Positions 43,516-52,935 are shown, numbered from the stretch's first letter. The stretch: DNA of 64,000 nucleotides from an uncultured Collinsella sp. (GCA_934668695.1 CAKUOD010000001.1:1-64000); one strand, 5' to 3'. Numbers and translations are program-made. Notes: generated from the sequence alone by a model not told the origin.

Positions 43516-43638
43516 CTAAGTGAGTAGACTTTTTTGCAATAGCCAAGCACAACCCACATAGCGAAAAATAAAACCGCAGGTAGAGCCCTTGCGCAAAAGC
43601 CGTGTGCTCGCGATATTGCAAAAAGTCTACTCACTTAG
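43516..43638. mobile_element. 123-bp inverted-repeat element, copy A
   Basis: About 19-bp terminal inverted repeats, CTAAGTGAGTAGACTTTTT and its complement, bound a 123-bp element with internal AACCGCAGGTAGA. Internal AGCACA and TGTGCT also pair, so the whole can fold into a long stem. It lies between trmB and the DUF3516 helicase, 66 bases after the trmB stop. It encodes nothing. Confidence 0.85.
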
Positions 43639-43760
43639 CTGTCAACTGCACCAAACGACTGGGTAGAACGCCCATTTCCTGCATTTTCTCGCGCGCTGGC
43701 GCCCCATGCCGCCGCTACGCCATAATGGATGGCGGACAAACGCGAGAGAAAGCAAACCAC

Positions 43761-46442
43761 ATGGCACAGACCACGACAGATACTTCCGCCAGCACCGTCT
43801 CCGGCGCCGGCGCCGCCAGCTCGTTCTCGGGCGGCACGGGCACCGAGGCCGAGTTCGGCTCGCTCGGCGCGCTCTCCCCCACCTGGTGGGAGCCCGAGGA
43901 CGGCAGCGAGCCCGAGCCGTGGCTCACGCCCGACCAGGCCTTCGAGCGCTTCTTTGAATGGACGAGCGAGCGCGGCATTGAGCTGTGGGACCACCAAGAA
44001 GAGGCCCTGATGGATCTAGCCGCCGGTGACCATGTCATTTTGGGAACGCCGACCGGCTCGGGTAAATCGCTTGTCGCGCTGGGCATGCTCTTTATGGGCA
44101 TGGCGCAGGGCAAGCGCTGCTACTACACGGCCCCCATCAAGGCTCTAGTCAGTGAGAAGTTCTTTGACCTGGTGCAGGTGCTCGGCCGCGATAACGTCGG
44201 CATGATCACCGGCGACACGCATATCAACACCAAGGCACCCGTCATCTGCTGCACGGCCGAGATCCTTGCGAACGACGCGCTGCGCGAGGGCGAAGATGCC
44301 GACGTGGGTTGCGTCGCCATGGACGAGTTCCACTACTTCGCCGACCCCGACCGCGGCTGGGCCTGGCAGGTGCCGCTGCTCACCCTGCCCCATACGCAAT
44401 TCATGCTTATGAGCGCCACGCTCGGCGATGTCACCGCTATCGCCGCCTCACTCGAGGAGCACACCGGCGCCACCTGCGACCTGGTCGTCGACGCCCCGCG
44501 TCCCGTGCCGCTGAGCTACGACTATGTAACGACCTCGCTCGAGGGCACCGTCGAGCTCGCGATGCGCCGCGGCGAGGCTCCGCTCTACATCGTGCACTTT
44601 AGCCAGGACGCCGCACTTGCCACGGCGCAATCGCTCGCCAACTTTGGCATCGCCAGCAAGGAGCAGCGCGAGGCCATCAAGGAGGCTGCCAAGGGCACGA
44701 GTTTCTCCACGGCATTCGGCAAGATTCTCAAGCGTCTGCTCGGCTGCGGCGTCGGCGTGCACCACGCCGGCATGCTGCCGCGCTATCGCCTATTGGTCGA
44801 GCGCCTGGCGCAGCAGGGATTGCTGCCCGTCATCTGCGGCACCGACACGCTCGGCGTCGGTATCAACGTGCCCATCCACACCGTGGTGTTCACCGCGCTC
44901 ACCAAGTTCGACGGCTACAAGATGCGTCGCCTGCGTGCCCGCGAGTTCCATCAGATCGCCGGCCGCGCCGGTCGCTCGGGCTTTGACACCGAGGGTATGG
45001 TCATCGCCGAGGCACCGGAGCACGAGATCGAGAACGCCAAGCTCATGGCCAAGGCGGGCGACGACCCCAAAAAGCTCCGTAAGATCAAAAAGAAGAAGGC
45101 CCCCGAGGGCTTTGTCACCTGGAACAAGCAGACCTTTGAGCGCCTGATCGAGACGCAGCCCGAAACGCTCAAGCCGCGTCTGCGCATCACGCACTCCATG
45201 GTGATCAGCGTGGTCGAGCAGAGCGGCGACGCCCGCGCCCGCGTGCACGATCTCATCGAGACAAGCCTGCAAACGCCCGAGGAAAAGGCCAAGCTCGAGG
45301 TTCGTGCCGACGAGATCTTCGCCACGCTCATCGACTCCGGCGTCGTCATGCGCACCGAGGTGCCGCCCGCGCCCGACGCTCCGGCTGACGCCGCGCCTGA
45401 CATCGACTACGCGCTGACGGTCGACCTGCCCGAGGACTTTGCGCTCGACCAGCCGCTCTCGCCGTTTTTGCTCGCCGCGCTGGAGCTGCTCGACCCCGAG
45501 AGCGAGACCTACACCATGGACCTCATCTCGATGGTTGAGGCTACACTCGAGGACCCCAAGCAGGTGCTGCGCGCACAGGAGCGCGCTGCGCGCGACCGTG
45601 CCATGGCTGAGATGAAGGCTGACGGCATCGAGTACGAGGAGCGCCTGGAGCGCATCCAAGATGTCACCTACGAAAAGCCGCTCGAGGACCTGCTCGATGC
45701 CGCCTTCGACAAGTACTGCCAGGAAGTGCCCTGGGCCAACGACTACCAGCTCTCGCCCAAGAGCGTCCTGCGCGACATGCTGGAGAGCGCGAGCGACTTT
45801 AAGGGTTACATTCAAAAGCTCGGCATCGCCCGCTCCGAAGGCATTCTGCTGCGCTACCTGGCAGAGGCCTACCGTTCTCTCGACCGTACCGTGCCCATCG
45901 AAAAGCGCGATGAGCGCCTGCGTGACATCATTTCGTGGCTCGGCTTTGTGGTGCGCTCGGTCGACTCGAGTTTGGTGGACGAATGGGAGAACGCCGGCAA
46001 CCCGGCCGCACTCGACGCCGCGCCACCGCAGGGCGTCGACGAGGTTGTGGCCGATCGCCGCGGCTGCACGCTGCTGGTGCGCAACGCGCTCTTCCGCCGC
46101 GTGACCCTTGCGGCCCGCGGGCACGTCCGCGACCTGGGCGAGCTCGACGAGGACTGGGGCATGGGCGAGGTCCGCTGGCAAAAGGCGCTTGACGTCTACC
46201 ATGAGCAGCACGAGGAGATCCTCACCGACGGCGACGCCCGTAGCTCGGCGATGTTTACCATCGACGAGAGCGATGAGAAGACCGATCACGTGTGGCACGT
46301 GCACCAGATTTTTGCCGACGAGGATGGCGACCACGACTTTGGCATCATGGGCGATGTCAACCTGGACGCCACGCAAGACGGCGGCGAGGTCATCTTCAAA
46401 AACTACCGTGTCGGCTTTATCGAGGACCTGCTCGAGGACTAG
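43761..46442 (+). CDS. DEAD/DEAH-box helicase, DUF3516 (Ski2-like) family
   Basis: An 893-residue helicase. Motif I is GTPTGSGKSLVALG near 95, motif II MDEFHYF near 190, motif III LMSATLGD, and the second RecA domain has GVGVHHAGMLPRYR, TDTLGVGINVPI and IAGRAGRSGFD. A long C-terminal region (about 450-893) is the DUF3516 domain found in actinobacterial homologues; the family is presumed to act on RNA. The first 35 residues are Ser/Ala/Gly rich. The ATG at 43761 is favoured by GAGAGAAAG; upstream frame to 43602 lies inside the 123-bp element and is not coding. Confidence 0.9.
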   Translation: MAQTTTDTSASTVSGAGAASSFSGGTGTEAEFGSLGALSPTWWEPEDGSEPEPWLTPDQAFERFFEWTSERGIELWDHQEEALMDLAAGDHVILGTPTGSGKSLVALGMLFMGMAQGKRCYYTAPIKALVSEKFFDLVQVLGRDNVGMITGDTHINTKAPVICCTAEILANDALREGEDADVGCVAMDEFHYFADPDRGWAWQVPLLTLPHTQFMLMSATLGDVTAIAASLEEHTGATCDLVVDAPRPVPLSYDYVTTSLEGTVELAMRRGEAPLYIVHFSQDAALATAQSLANFGIASKEQREAIKEAAKGTSFSTAFGKILKRLLGCGVGVHHAGMLPRYRLLVERLAQQGLLPVICGTDTLGVGINVPIHTVVFTALTKFDGYKMRRLRAREFHQIAGRAGRSGFDTEGMVIAEAPEHEIENAKLMAKAGDDPKKLRKIKKKKAPEGFVTWNKQTFERLIETQPETLKPRLRITHSMVISVVEQSGDARARVHDLIETSLQTPEEKAKLEVRADEIFATLIDSGVVMRTEVPPAPDAPADAAPDIDYALTVDLPEDFALDQPLSPFLLAALELLDPESETYTMDLISMVEATLEDPKQVLRAQERAARDRAMAEMKADGIEYEERLERIQDVTYEKPLEDLLDAAFDKYCQEVPWANDYQLSPKSVLRDMLESASDFKGYIQKLGIARSEGILLRYLAEAYRSLDRTVPIEKRDERLRDIISWLGFVVRSVDSSLVDEWENAGNPAALDAAPPQGVDEVVADRRGCTLLVRNALFRRVTLAARGHVRDLGELDEDWGMGEVRWQKALDVYHEQHEEILTDGDARSSAMFTIDESDEKTDHVWHVHQIFADEDGDHDFGIMGDVNLDATQDGGEVIFKNYRVGFIEDLLED

Positions 46443-46464
46443 CCGAACAGAATGGGGCAAAACG

Positions 46465-46504
46465 AAGCGGGGCCGCTGGCAACATCGCCGGCGGCCCCGC
46501 TTTT
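46465..46504. terminator. Terminator between the DUF3516 helicase and DUF2130 genes
   Basis: A 12-bp stem, AAGCGGGGCCGC with its complement, has a 12-base loop and a TTTT tail. It serves the convergent genes on both sides. Confidence 0.88.
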
Positions 46505-46521
46505 GCACTATCTGCTATGCC

Positions 46522-48279
46522 TTACTCGGCTTCCTCGACCTCATACGAATCGGCCTCGGCGGGCTCATCGCCCGTGCCCGTTGCCGTCTCGCGCGCCTCG
46601 TCAAATGCTGCTTTCATGGTCTTGTTGCCCCACGTGAGCTTGCGAATGGTAAGCTCATCAGCCTTGTTGTGGGCCAGGCGCAGGTTCTCGGTACTGCGAC
46701 GCAGGTCGTCTTTGGTCTTCTCGAGCTGTTTGATGGCAGCGTCGATCTCCTTGATGGCCGATTCGAACTGCTTGCTCGCCAAGTTGTAGTTGCGCGAGAA
46801 ACCATCCTTGAACTTTTCCATCTTGGCTTCGAAGTTCGTCACATCGATGTTCTGCTGTTTGTACTCCGCCAGTTCCTGCTTATAGCGCAGCGAGCCCATA
46901 GCGGCGTTGCGCAGCAGCGTGATCATCGGGATGAAGAATTGCGGGCGGATCACATACATCTTCTCGTAGCGATAGCTCACGTCCACGATGCCGGCGTTAT
47001 AGAGCTCGCTCTCGGGCTCGAGCAGGGTGCAGAGCACCGCATACTCGCAGCCTTTCTGGCGGCGATCGTGGTCGAGTTTCTTAAAGAAGTCCTCGTTCTT
47101 GTGCTTGGTCGCGGTTTCGTCATTCTCGTTTTTCATCTCGAACATAATCGAGATGATCTCGTTGCCGCTCGCGTCGCACTCCCGGAAGATGAAGTCACCC
47201 TTGGTGCCCTCGGATGCATCGTTGTCTTTCTCGAAATACGCGTTGGGAAACGCCGTCATGCGCAAGCGATTAAACTCGGTCTCACAGTGCTGCTCGAGCG
47301 ACTCGCCCACCATCTTGGTAGACAGGCGTACCTTCATGTCCTTAAGACGCTCAATCTCTTCGTCCTTGTAGCGAATCAGCTCATCGCTCGCGCGCTTGGC
47401 CTGCGCAAGCTCGAGCTCGTGTGCCGCCCTGGCCTGTTCCTCACGCGAATCGCGCACCGCCAGCTCACTCGTGAGTTTTGCGCGGGCCTCATCACGCTCA
47501 CGATGCGCCACGGCGACCGCCTCTGACAGGTTCATTTTGGCAGTCAGCTCCTGTTCGCGCAGCTGGGCGCGCAGACCCTCTGCCTCCTGCGCAGACTGAG
47601 CCTTTGCAGCGGAGAATTTCTCCTGCACCTTCGCCTGATAGTCGGCAAGCGTGCGCTCGGCTTCGCTGCGAGCCGCAGCGAGCTCGCGCTGCGACTCGGC
47701 GGCCGCAGCAGCGAGCGCCATCTCCTGGGCTTTGTCTGCCGCGGAGAGCTTCGCCTGCAGCTCGGCAATCTGGGCGTCGCGGGCGGACAAATCGTTTTGA
47801 GCAGCATTGCGCACCGCGGCCTCGGCGAGCTTGGCCTCGTCATCCTTGCGACCCAACTGCGCACGTAAGCTATCAATCTCGCGCTGCAGCTCAGCATTCT
47901 CCTTTTGAGCATCGGCACGGGCCTCAACAGCCGCACGCTGGCTTGCGCTCTCGCGCTCTGCGGCAGCACCCTCGAGCTTGGCGCGCAGCTCGGCAAGCTC
48001 GGCGTCGCGCTTGGCAACTTCCTGCGCCAGCTCCTGAGCCGCGGCGTTTTTCTGCTCAACGAGCTGAGCGTCGCGCTGAGACTCCGCCTCCTGCAAGGCG
48101 GCAGTCGAGCGCGAGCGCTCAAGCTCCAACGCCTGCTCGCCCTCGCGCTGGACGGCCTTCACGCGCTCATCCAGGTCGCGCGAGAACTCCGCATCGCGCA
48201 CCTGTTTGACGATGTCCGCATAGCCGGACGCATCGACCTTAAAGACTTCGCCGCAATGCGGGCACTTGATCTCGTTCAT
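46522..48279 (-). CDS. DUF2130 coiled-coil protein
   Basis: A 585-residue protein. It begins with a CxxC zinc ribbon half (IKCPHCGEVFKVD) and a very long Ala/Glu/Arg coiled coil spanning about 30-310. The DUF2130 domain covers about 320-500 (GDFIFRECDASGNEIISIMFEMKNEND, then FFKKLDHDRRQKGCEYAVLCTLLEPES). DUF2130 has a restriction-endonuclease-like fold by published prediction, with the E-x-K in FEMKNE as candidate active site. Its biological role is unknown. The ATG follows GAGGAGCTGCT. Confidence 0.88.
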   Translation of the reverse strand: MNEIKCPHCGEVFKVDASGYADIVKQVRDAEFSRDLDERVKAVQREGEQALELERSRSTAALQEAESQRDAQLVEQKNAAAQELAQEVAKRDAELAELRAKLEGAAAERESASQRAAVEARADAQKENAELQREIDSLRAQLGRKDDEAKLAEAAVRNAAQNDLSARDAQIAELQAKLSAADKAQEMALAAAAAESQRELAAARSEAERTLADYQAKVQEKFSAAKAQSAQEAEGLRAQLREQELTAKMNLSEAVAVAHRERDEARAKLTSELAVRDSREEQARAAHELELAQAKRASDELIRYKDEEIERLKDMKVRLSTKMVGESLEQHCETEFNRLRMTAFPNAYFEKDNDASEGTKGDFIFRECDASGNEIISIMFEMKNENDETATKHKNEDFFKKLDHDRRQKGCEYAVLCTLLEPESELYNAGIVDVSYRYEKMYVIRPQFFIPMITLLRNAAMGSLRYKQELAEYKQQNIDVTNFEAKMEKFKDGFSRNYNLASKQFESAIKEIDAAIKQLEKTKDDLRRSTENLRLAHNKADELTIRKLTWGNKTMKAAFDEARETATGTGDEPAEADSYEVEEAE

Positions 48280-48337
48280 AGCAGCTCCTCGATGGACGCA
48301 AATTTCAACCGCCTACACTCTACCGCGCCATGCGGAC

Positions 48338-48372
48338 AAAAAAGGCGCCGTCGCCAGAATGGCAACGGCGCC
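48338..48372 (-). terminator. Terminator of the YdjC-like gene
   Basis: An 11-12 bp stem, GGCGCCGTCGCC with its complement and one mismatch, has a minus-strand TTTTTT tail. It lies 47 bases past the stop of the YdjC-like gene. Confidence 0.85.
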
Positions 48373-48376
48373 AGAT

Positions 48377-48409
48377 CCACCGCGAGGGTGCCTATCCCCT
48401 TTGTGGTGG
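48377..48409. repeat. Hairpin with TGCCTATCC loop
   Basis: Twelve-base arms CCACCGCGAGGG and CCTTTGTGGTGG pair fully in plus-strand RNA if three G.U wobbles are allowed. The loop, TGCCTATCC, matches TGCCTGTCC of 49218-49226 with one change. It sits 10 bases past the YdjC-like stop. Confidence 0.55.
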
Positions 48410-48418
48410 CTTGGGTCC

Positions 48419-49183
48419 TTACAGGTCGCGATAGTCGATCAGACGAAGATCGGGCTGAGCCTCGAGCCACGCCCGCAGCTCGGGGTCGATCAGTGCATCG
48501 ACCTCCTTGGTACGATCGGTCGTAAGCGAGCTATTCTCTAGGATAAAGCGATCGAGATAGCCCGGATGGCACACGAAGACGACCGTCTCGCCATCGGCCA
48601 TCTCGCGAACCGTCTGCATGATTGCTTCCTTGGGCTCGTAGCCCGGCTCCATCGAGCGCATCACCATACGCAGATCGGTAACTCCGCAGCGCACCACGGC
48701 CGTGGGGTCGAAGCTCGCCTTTTGCTCCTTAAGGCCCAGCTCCTGCGCCACCGCCGAGATCGCTCGATTGAGGTTTTTGCTCATAACGGCGTGGGCCTCA
48801 AAGTAATCGGGCTCGCGACCCACGATCTCGACAAAGCGGTCATGCTGCGCGCGAATCTCAATGCAGGCCTCGTCGAAGTCAATCAGTTCCTCGCCACGCT
48901 TAAAGTGCTCGCGGAAGGTACGGCTGCTATGGAACTCACCGTTTTCATCGAGCAGACTCGGGATGAGCGCCGGGTCGGTACACGGCTTACCCAGGCACAC
49001 ATTGGTATGCTGGCCCACCGCAATGCCGGCATCCGCCACGAGCGACCAACCACGCTCGGCCTCGAGCATATTGGGCATCAGGCCCACCGAACGCACCAGG
49101 CCCTCGTTAACACTACGGGCAATCCCCAGGTCAACGGCGTACGAATAACCGATATCGTCGGCACGAATGAGCAGTTGCTTCAT
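48419..49183 (-). CDS. ChbG/YdjC-like carbohydrate deacetylase
   Basis: A 254-residue protein of the YdjC family, which removes acetyl groups from chito-oligosaccharides and related sugars. The metal-binding DD is in LIRADDIGYS near residue 10, with His in GIAVGQHTNVCLG near 58 and the catalytic-site region YFEAHAVM near 120. The cytosolic location follows from the lack of a signal peptide. The ATG follows GGAGTCGTT. The gene is flanked on both sides by hairpins of the same loop family (48377 and 49207). Confidence 0.85.
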   Translation of the reverse strand: MKQLLIRADDIGYSYAVDLGIARSVNEGLVRSVGLMPNMLEAERGWSLVADAGIAVGQHTNVCLGKPCTDPALIPSLLDENGEFHSSRTFREHFKRGEELIDFDEACIEIRAQHDRFVEIVGREPDYFEAHAVMSKNLNRAISAVAQELGLKEQKASFDPTAVVRCGVTDLRMVMRSMEPGYEPKEAIMQTVREMADGETVVFVCHPGYLDRFILENSSLTTDRTKEVDALIDPELRAWLEAQPDLRLIDYRDL

Positions 49184-49206
49184 AACGACTCCAATCTAAG
49201 GAAAAA

Positions 49207-49237
49207 CACCACAAAGGTGCCTGTCCCCTTTATGGTG
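49207..49237. repeat. Hairpin with TGCCTGTCC loop
   Basis: Eleven-base arms CACCACAAAGG and CCTTTATGGTG, with one mismatch on the plus strand (a G.U pair on the minus), enclose TGCCTGTCC. It lies 10 bases beyond the metallophosphoesterase stop, before the YdjC-like gene. Confidence 0.6.
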
Positions 49238-49246
49238 GCCTGAGGG

Positions 49247-49792
49247 TTACAGTCCAAAGAAGCTCAAGATCTGGTCTCGGCTTACGGGCTTGTAATTGTT
49301 GGCGTCGAGGCCAACATCGTAGCGGTAAACGGGGCGCTCGCGGTCTCGGTTGCGCGTGTTGGTGCGGTCTCCTCTACTGTGAATGTGACCGTGCAGCATG
49401 ATGGCGCCGCGCGCTTTACCGTTCCAGCTGAGCATGGGGTAATGGCTCAGAACCAGACGATGTCCCTTGGCATAACCGGGAGCAATCTCCAGGTAATCGC
49501 GCACGTCATCCCAAATTTGCGGTGCGTCCGGATCTTCCCAATCGCCGTCATGGTTACCCCGTATGAGCGTCACGTTTTGGCAGGCAATTCGCTCGCGCAG
49601 GCGCACGGCCTCCGCCATGGGCAGGCGATACGTAAAGTCTCCCAGGATGTAGAGGCGGTCGTCCGCAGCAACGCACTCGTTAATGGCGTCAATAACCTTG
49701 CGGTTCATCTCCTCAACCGAGGTAAACGGTCGATCCATATCGTGCAGGATATTCGTGTCGCCCAGGTGCAGGTCGGCGGTAAACCACATCAT
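49247..49792 (-). CDS. Metallophosphoesterase
   Basis: About 181 residues with all calcineurin-like phosphoesterase motifs: DLHLGDTN at the start, LGDFTYR, RGNHDGDW, LSHYPM and HGHIHS. This small form resembles YfcE-like and phage-related enzymes; the substrate is unknown. The ATG at 49792 has AGGACACAGACG upstream; a further in-frame ATG at 49807 lacks a ribosome site. Confidence 0.87.
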   Translation of the reverse strand: MMWFTADLHLGDTNILHDMDRPFTSVEEMNRKVIDAINECVAADDRLYILGDFTYRLPMAEAVRLRERIACQNVTLIRGNHDGDWEDPDAPQIWDDVRDYLEIAPGYAKGHRLVLSHYPMLSWNGKARGAIMLHGHIHSRGDRTNTRNRDRERPVYRYDVGLDANNYKPVSRDQILSFFGL

Positions 49793-49858
49793 CGTCTGTG
49801 TCCTCATTTCGCAACGCGTTTTACTGAAACAAGTATACAGACGCTTTAACAGGACCGC

Positions 49859-50038
49859 CTAGCCAAAGAGCCCGCCAAACAATCCACGGCGGCGCTTGTC
49901 ATTCTTTTTCGATACGTCGACTTGCGCGTTCTTATCCTTCCGCTTTTTGCGATCCTGCTCCAGCTCGTCGTCATCGAGCAGCAGATCCCACTCAAATGGA
50001 TCATCCGTCAGATCGAACAGGTCGTCGTCATCAAACAT
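49859..50038 (-). CDS. Small charged protein of unknown function
   Basis: A 59-residue protein: an acidic N-terminal half (MFDDDDLFDLTDDPFEWDLL), then a strongly basic half (KKRKDKNAQ, KKNDKRRRG) ending GLFGGLFG. No signal peptide. AGGAGGGCTTGCC before the ATG is an excellent ribosome site, which is the main support for reality. I do not recognise the family. Confidence 0.65.
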   Translation of the reverse strand: MFDDDDLFDLTDDPFEWDLLLDDDELEQDRKKRKDKNAQVDVSKKNDKRRRGLFGGLFG

Positions 50039-50152
50039 GGCAAGCCCTCCTAGATGCCGGAATGTCCGGCGTTTGACCTTACCGAGAAGTCTAAAGGCAC
50101 CTGCGGACACAAATTCACCCACCCGGGCCTTTTCGACCGTTCATCGCAACGA

Positions 50153-50310
50153 TTGCATGACGGAGCGCTTGCAGATAAGATAGGGGCACGGATGGCACCC
50201 GTTGCAGCGGGTCTTGCCAACTCCAGTACACGTTTTCATCGTGAGAAGTGGCCGTCTTCGCTTACGCGGGGGCGGCCACTCTGTTTGTCCCCTATCTGCT
50301 GTCTTTTTCT
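50153..50310 (+). ncRNA. Candidate structured small RNA or palindromic element
   Basis: TTGCAT at 50153-50158 and TAAGAT at 50176-50181 are 17 bases apart, a credible promoter. Downstream are the stems ACCCG/CGGGT, AGTGGCCG/CGGCCACT (50247-50280) and an outer pair GATAGGGG/CCCCTATC (50179-50186 and 50289-50296), then GTCTTTTT. This looks like a transcript of about 120 bases ending at a terminator. The outer arms overlap the promoter, so a DNA palindrome is the alternative. It does not match SRP RNA, tmRNA or RNase P by motif. Confidence 0.4.
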
Positions 50311-51688
50311 AATGCACAAACATGCGCACGAATTTGTGCTTCCAGCTTGCGTAGGGGGCGTAGCGGAACGGTACATCCAGCCATGTTGCCTTGTTCACGA
50401 TGCTCTTCTTGTGGCTAAACGTATCGAAACTCTCGCGGCCATGGTATTGCCCCATGCCGCTCGCGCCCATGCCGCCAAAGCCCATATGACTTGTGGCCAG
50501 ATGCATGATGGTGTCATTGACGCAACCGCCGCCAAAGGGCACGTAACGCACAAAGCGCTGCCGCACCGAGCGGTCCTGGCTAAAGATGTACAGCGCCAGC
50601 GGCGTCGGACGATCCGTAATAAACGCCTCGGCCTCATCCAGGCTTTCAAACGTCAGCACCGGCAAGATGGGACCGAAGATCTCCTCCTGCATCACGGCGT
50701 CATCGGGCGTCACGCCGTCCAGGATCGTCGGCTCAATCTTGAGCGAGGCCTCGCGCGCAGCACCTCCCAGCACAACCTTGTCGGGGTCGATCAGCCCACG
50801 CACGCGCGCGAAATGCTTGGCGTTGACGATATGGCCGTAGTCCTCGTTGTCGAGCGGGTGCTCGCCAAACATGCGGCGGACCTCTTCCTTGATGAGGCCC
50901 AACAGCTCATCGTGCACGCGCGCATCGACCAGCAGATAGTCGGGCGCTACACAGGTCTGACCCACGTTGAGCCACTTACCAAAGGCGATGCGGCGTGCCG
51001 CCACCTTCAAGTTTGCGGAGGCATCCACGATGCAGGGGCTCTTGCCGCCCAGCTCAAGTGTCACGGGCGTGAGGTTTTTGCTCGCGCGCTCCATGACGAG
51101 CTTGCCGACCGGAACGCTGCCGGTAAAGAAAATCTTATCCCAACACTCATCGAGCAGTGCCTCGTTCTCGGCACGACCGCCCTCGACGACTGTCACCAGG
51201 CGCGGATCGAACGCTTCCTCGCAAATCTGTTTGAGCACGGCGCTCGACGCCGGCGCATAGGCACTCGGCTTGATAACCACGGTGTTGCCCGCGGCAAGGG
51301 CACCGGCAAGCGGTTCGAGCGTCAACAAAAACGGATAGTTCCAAGGCGCCATGATCAGCGTCACGCCATAGGGAACCGGCTGCGTCTTGCACACGCTAAT
51401 GGCGTTGGCGAGGTCGCACGGGCGCAGGTGCGCACGACTCCACCGGGCCACATGCGCAATCTGATGGCGAATCTCGGAAAGCGATGTGCCGATCTCGCAC
51501 ATGTACGCCTCGTCATGCGACTTGCCCAAATCGGTCTTGAGCGCATGGGCGATATCGTCCTCGTGTGCCCGAACCGCATCGCGCAGGCGCACGAGCGCGC
51601 GGCGGCGAGCATCGACATCAAACGTGGCATGCGTCTTAAAATAGGCGCGCTGATCGCTGACGATGCGCGCGATTTCCTCGGTGTTCAT
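50309..51688 (-). CDS. Aldehyde dehydrogenase family protein
   Basis: A 459-residue ALDH of the class-3 type. Landmarks are APWNYPFLLTLEPLAGALAAGN near 110, FTGSVPVGK near 190, the catalytic Glu in LELGGKSPCIV near 213 and Cys in NVGQTCVAPDY near 246, and EEIFGPILPV near 340. It oxidises aldehydes to acids with NAD(P). The following upstream gene encodes an iron-containing alcohol dehydrogenase, eight bases away, so the pair would convert an alcohol via its aldehyde. The ATG follows AGGAGGGTCC. Confidence 0.93.
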   Translation of the reverse strand: MNTEEIARIVSDQRAYFKTHATFDVDARRRALVRLRDAVRAHEDDIAHALKTDLGKSHDEAYMCEIGTSLSEIRHQIAHVARWSRAHLRPCDLANAISVCKTQPVPYGVTLIMAPWNYPFLLTLEPLAGALAAGNTVVIKPSAYAPASSAVLKQICEEAFDPRLVTVVEGGRAENEALLDECWDKIFFTGSVPVGKLVMERASKNLTPVTLELGGKSPCIVDASANLKVAARRIAFGKWLNVGQTCVAPDYLLVDARVHDELLGLIKEEVRRMFGEHPLDNEDYGHIVNAKHFARVRGLIDPDKVVLGGAAREASLKIEPTILDGVTPDDAVMQEEIFGPILPVLTFESLDEAEAFITDRPTPLALYIFSQDRSVRQRFVRYVPFGGGCVNDTIMHLATSHMGFGGMGASGMGQYHGRESFDTFSHKKSIVNKATWLDVPFRYAPYASWKHKFVRMFVH

Positions 51689-51696
51689 GGACCCTC

Positions 51697-52917
51697 CTAG
51701 TTCTCGTCCTCAAACATACCACCCGCGACGACCTCGTACATATGCTCGAGCTCCAAACGGTCCATCAAAAGCGGGACAGGATACAGCGGATTGGCCTCGG
51801 CATCGGCATGGGCGGCCATTTGCGGAATATCGGAGCGGCGAATACCCGAGACGTATTTAGGAATTCCCAAGGCATCGTTCATGTGATCGACCCAATCGAT
51901 AAAGGCCTCGGCAGCCAAGCCGTCCTGCGCGTTAGCCGGCGCAATGCCCGCCATGCGAGCAAGATCGGCAAGCTTGGGAGCGGCAGCTTCGCCATAAGCG
52001 CGAAGCATGTGCGGCAGGATAATGGCGTTGGCCAAACCGTGTGGAATGCCGTATCGGCCACCCAAGCTATGCGCGATGGCATGCACGTATCCGACATAGG
52101 AGCGCGTAAATGCGACGCCCGCCTTATACGCCGCCGAAAGCATATTGCGACGCGCACGCATGTTGTCGCCATGCTCATAGGCCTCGAGCAAATTGTCGTG
52201 GATGAGCTGAACCGCTTGGCGCGCCATCTTGCGCGTGTAGGGCGTGGTGCTACGGCCGATAAAAGCCTCGACGGCATGCGTCAGAGCATCCATACCCGTC
52301 TGCCCCGTAATGGACGCCGGCAGCCCACGCGTAAACTCGGGGTCGTGCACCGCAAAGCGCGGAATGAGCACAAAGTCATTGATGGGGTACTTATAGTGCG
52401 TCTCGTCGTCGGTAATCACTGCCGCGAGCGTGACTTCGCTTCCCGTACCGGCGGTAGTGGGAACCGCGATAAGCAGCGGCAGGAGACGGTGAACACGCAA
52501 CAGGCCGCGCATCTTGTTGATGGGTTTGTTTGGCTGCGCGATGCGCGCGCCCACGCCCTTGGCGCAGTCCATGGCCGAACCGCCACCAAAGCCGATAATG
52601 GCCTGGCAGTCGTTCTCGCGATACAGCGCCGCCGCTTCCTCCACATTCGAGACCGTGGGGTTCGCACGCGTTTCGGCATAGACCGTAACGCCAATCCCCT
52701 TGGACGCGAGCGCGCGCTCGAGCGGCGCCGTAAGCCCCAGACGAGCAATGCCAGGATCCGTCACGATAAGAACCTGCTGTATCGAGCGCTTTTGGAACAC
52801 CGCGGGCACATCCTCGGCATGCTCCAAAATGCGCGGCTCGGTATAGGGCAGAATCGGCAATGCGATGCGAAAAACCGTCTGATATGTTCGGCACCAGGCA
52901 CGACGGGCTAGATGCAT
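51697..52917 (-). CDS. Iron-containing alcohol dehydrogenase
   Basis: A 406-residue group III alcohol dehydrogenase. It has the nucleotide region IIGFGGGSAMDCAKG near 100, TTAGTGSEVT near 148, and metal-binding residues in the DALTHAVEAFIG and HAIAHSLGGRYGIPHGLANAI regions. The ATG at 52917 is behind AAGGAGTTTCC; the frame upstream to 52974 is not family sequence. The palindrome GTTGA-TGGG-TCAAC at 52936-52949, just upstream of the start, is a likely operator. It pairs with the ALDH downstream. Confidence 0.93.
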   Translation of the reverse strand: MHLARRAWCRTYQTVFRIALPILPYTEPRILEHAEDVPAVFQKRSIQQVLIVTDPGIARLGLTAPLERALASKGIGVTVYAETRANPTVSNVEEAAALYRENDCQAIIGFGGGSAMDCAKGVGARIAQPNKPINKMRGLLRVHRLLPLLIAVPTTAGTGSEVTLAAVITDDETHYKYPINDFVLIPRFAVHDPEFTRGLPASITGQTGMDALTHAVEAFIGRSTTPYTRKMARQAVQLIHDNLLEAYEHGDNMRARRNMLSAAYKAGVAFTRSYVGYVHAIAHSLGGRYGIPHGLANAIILPHMLRAYGEAAAPKLADLARMAGIAPANAQDGLAAEAFIDWVDHMNDALGIPKYVSGIRRSDIPQMAAHADAEANPLYPVPLLMDRLELEHMYEVVAGGMFEDEN

Positions 52918-52935
52918 AAAGGAAACTCCTTCATT

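Noticed and set aside
43602..43760. Upstream extension of the DUF3516 helicase into repeat copy A.
   Set aside because: The extension is translated repeat sequence with several cysteines and no homology; the ATG at 43761 has a ribosome site.
50153..50310. Whether this is the SRP RNA, 6S RNA or tmRNA.
   Set aside because: The conserved GGAAGCAG tetraloop region of SRP RNA and the tRNA-like ends of tmRNA are absent; 6S RNA needs a central bubble flanked by long stems that I cannot build.
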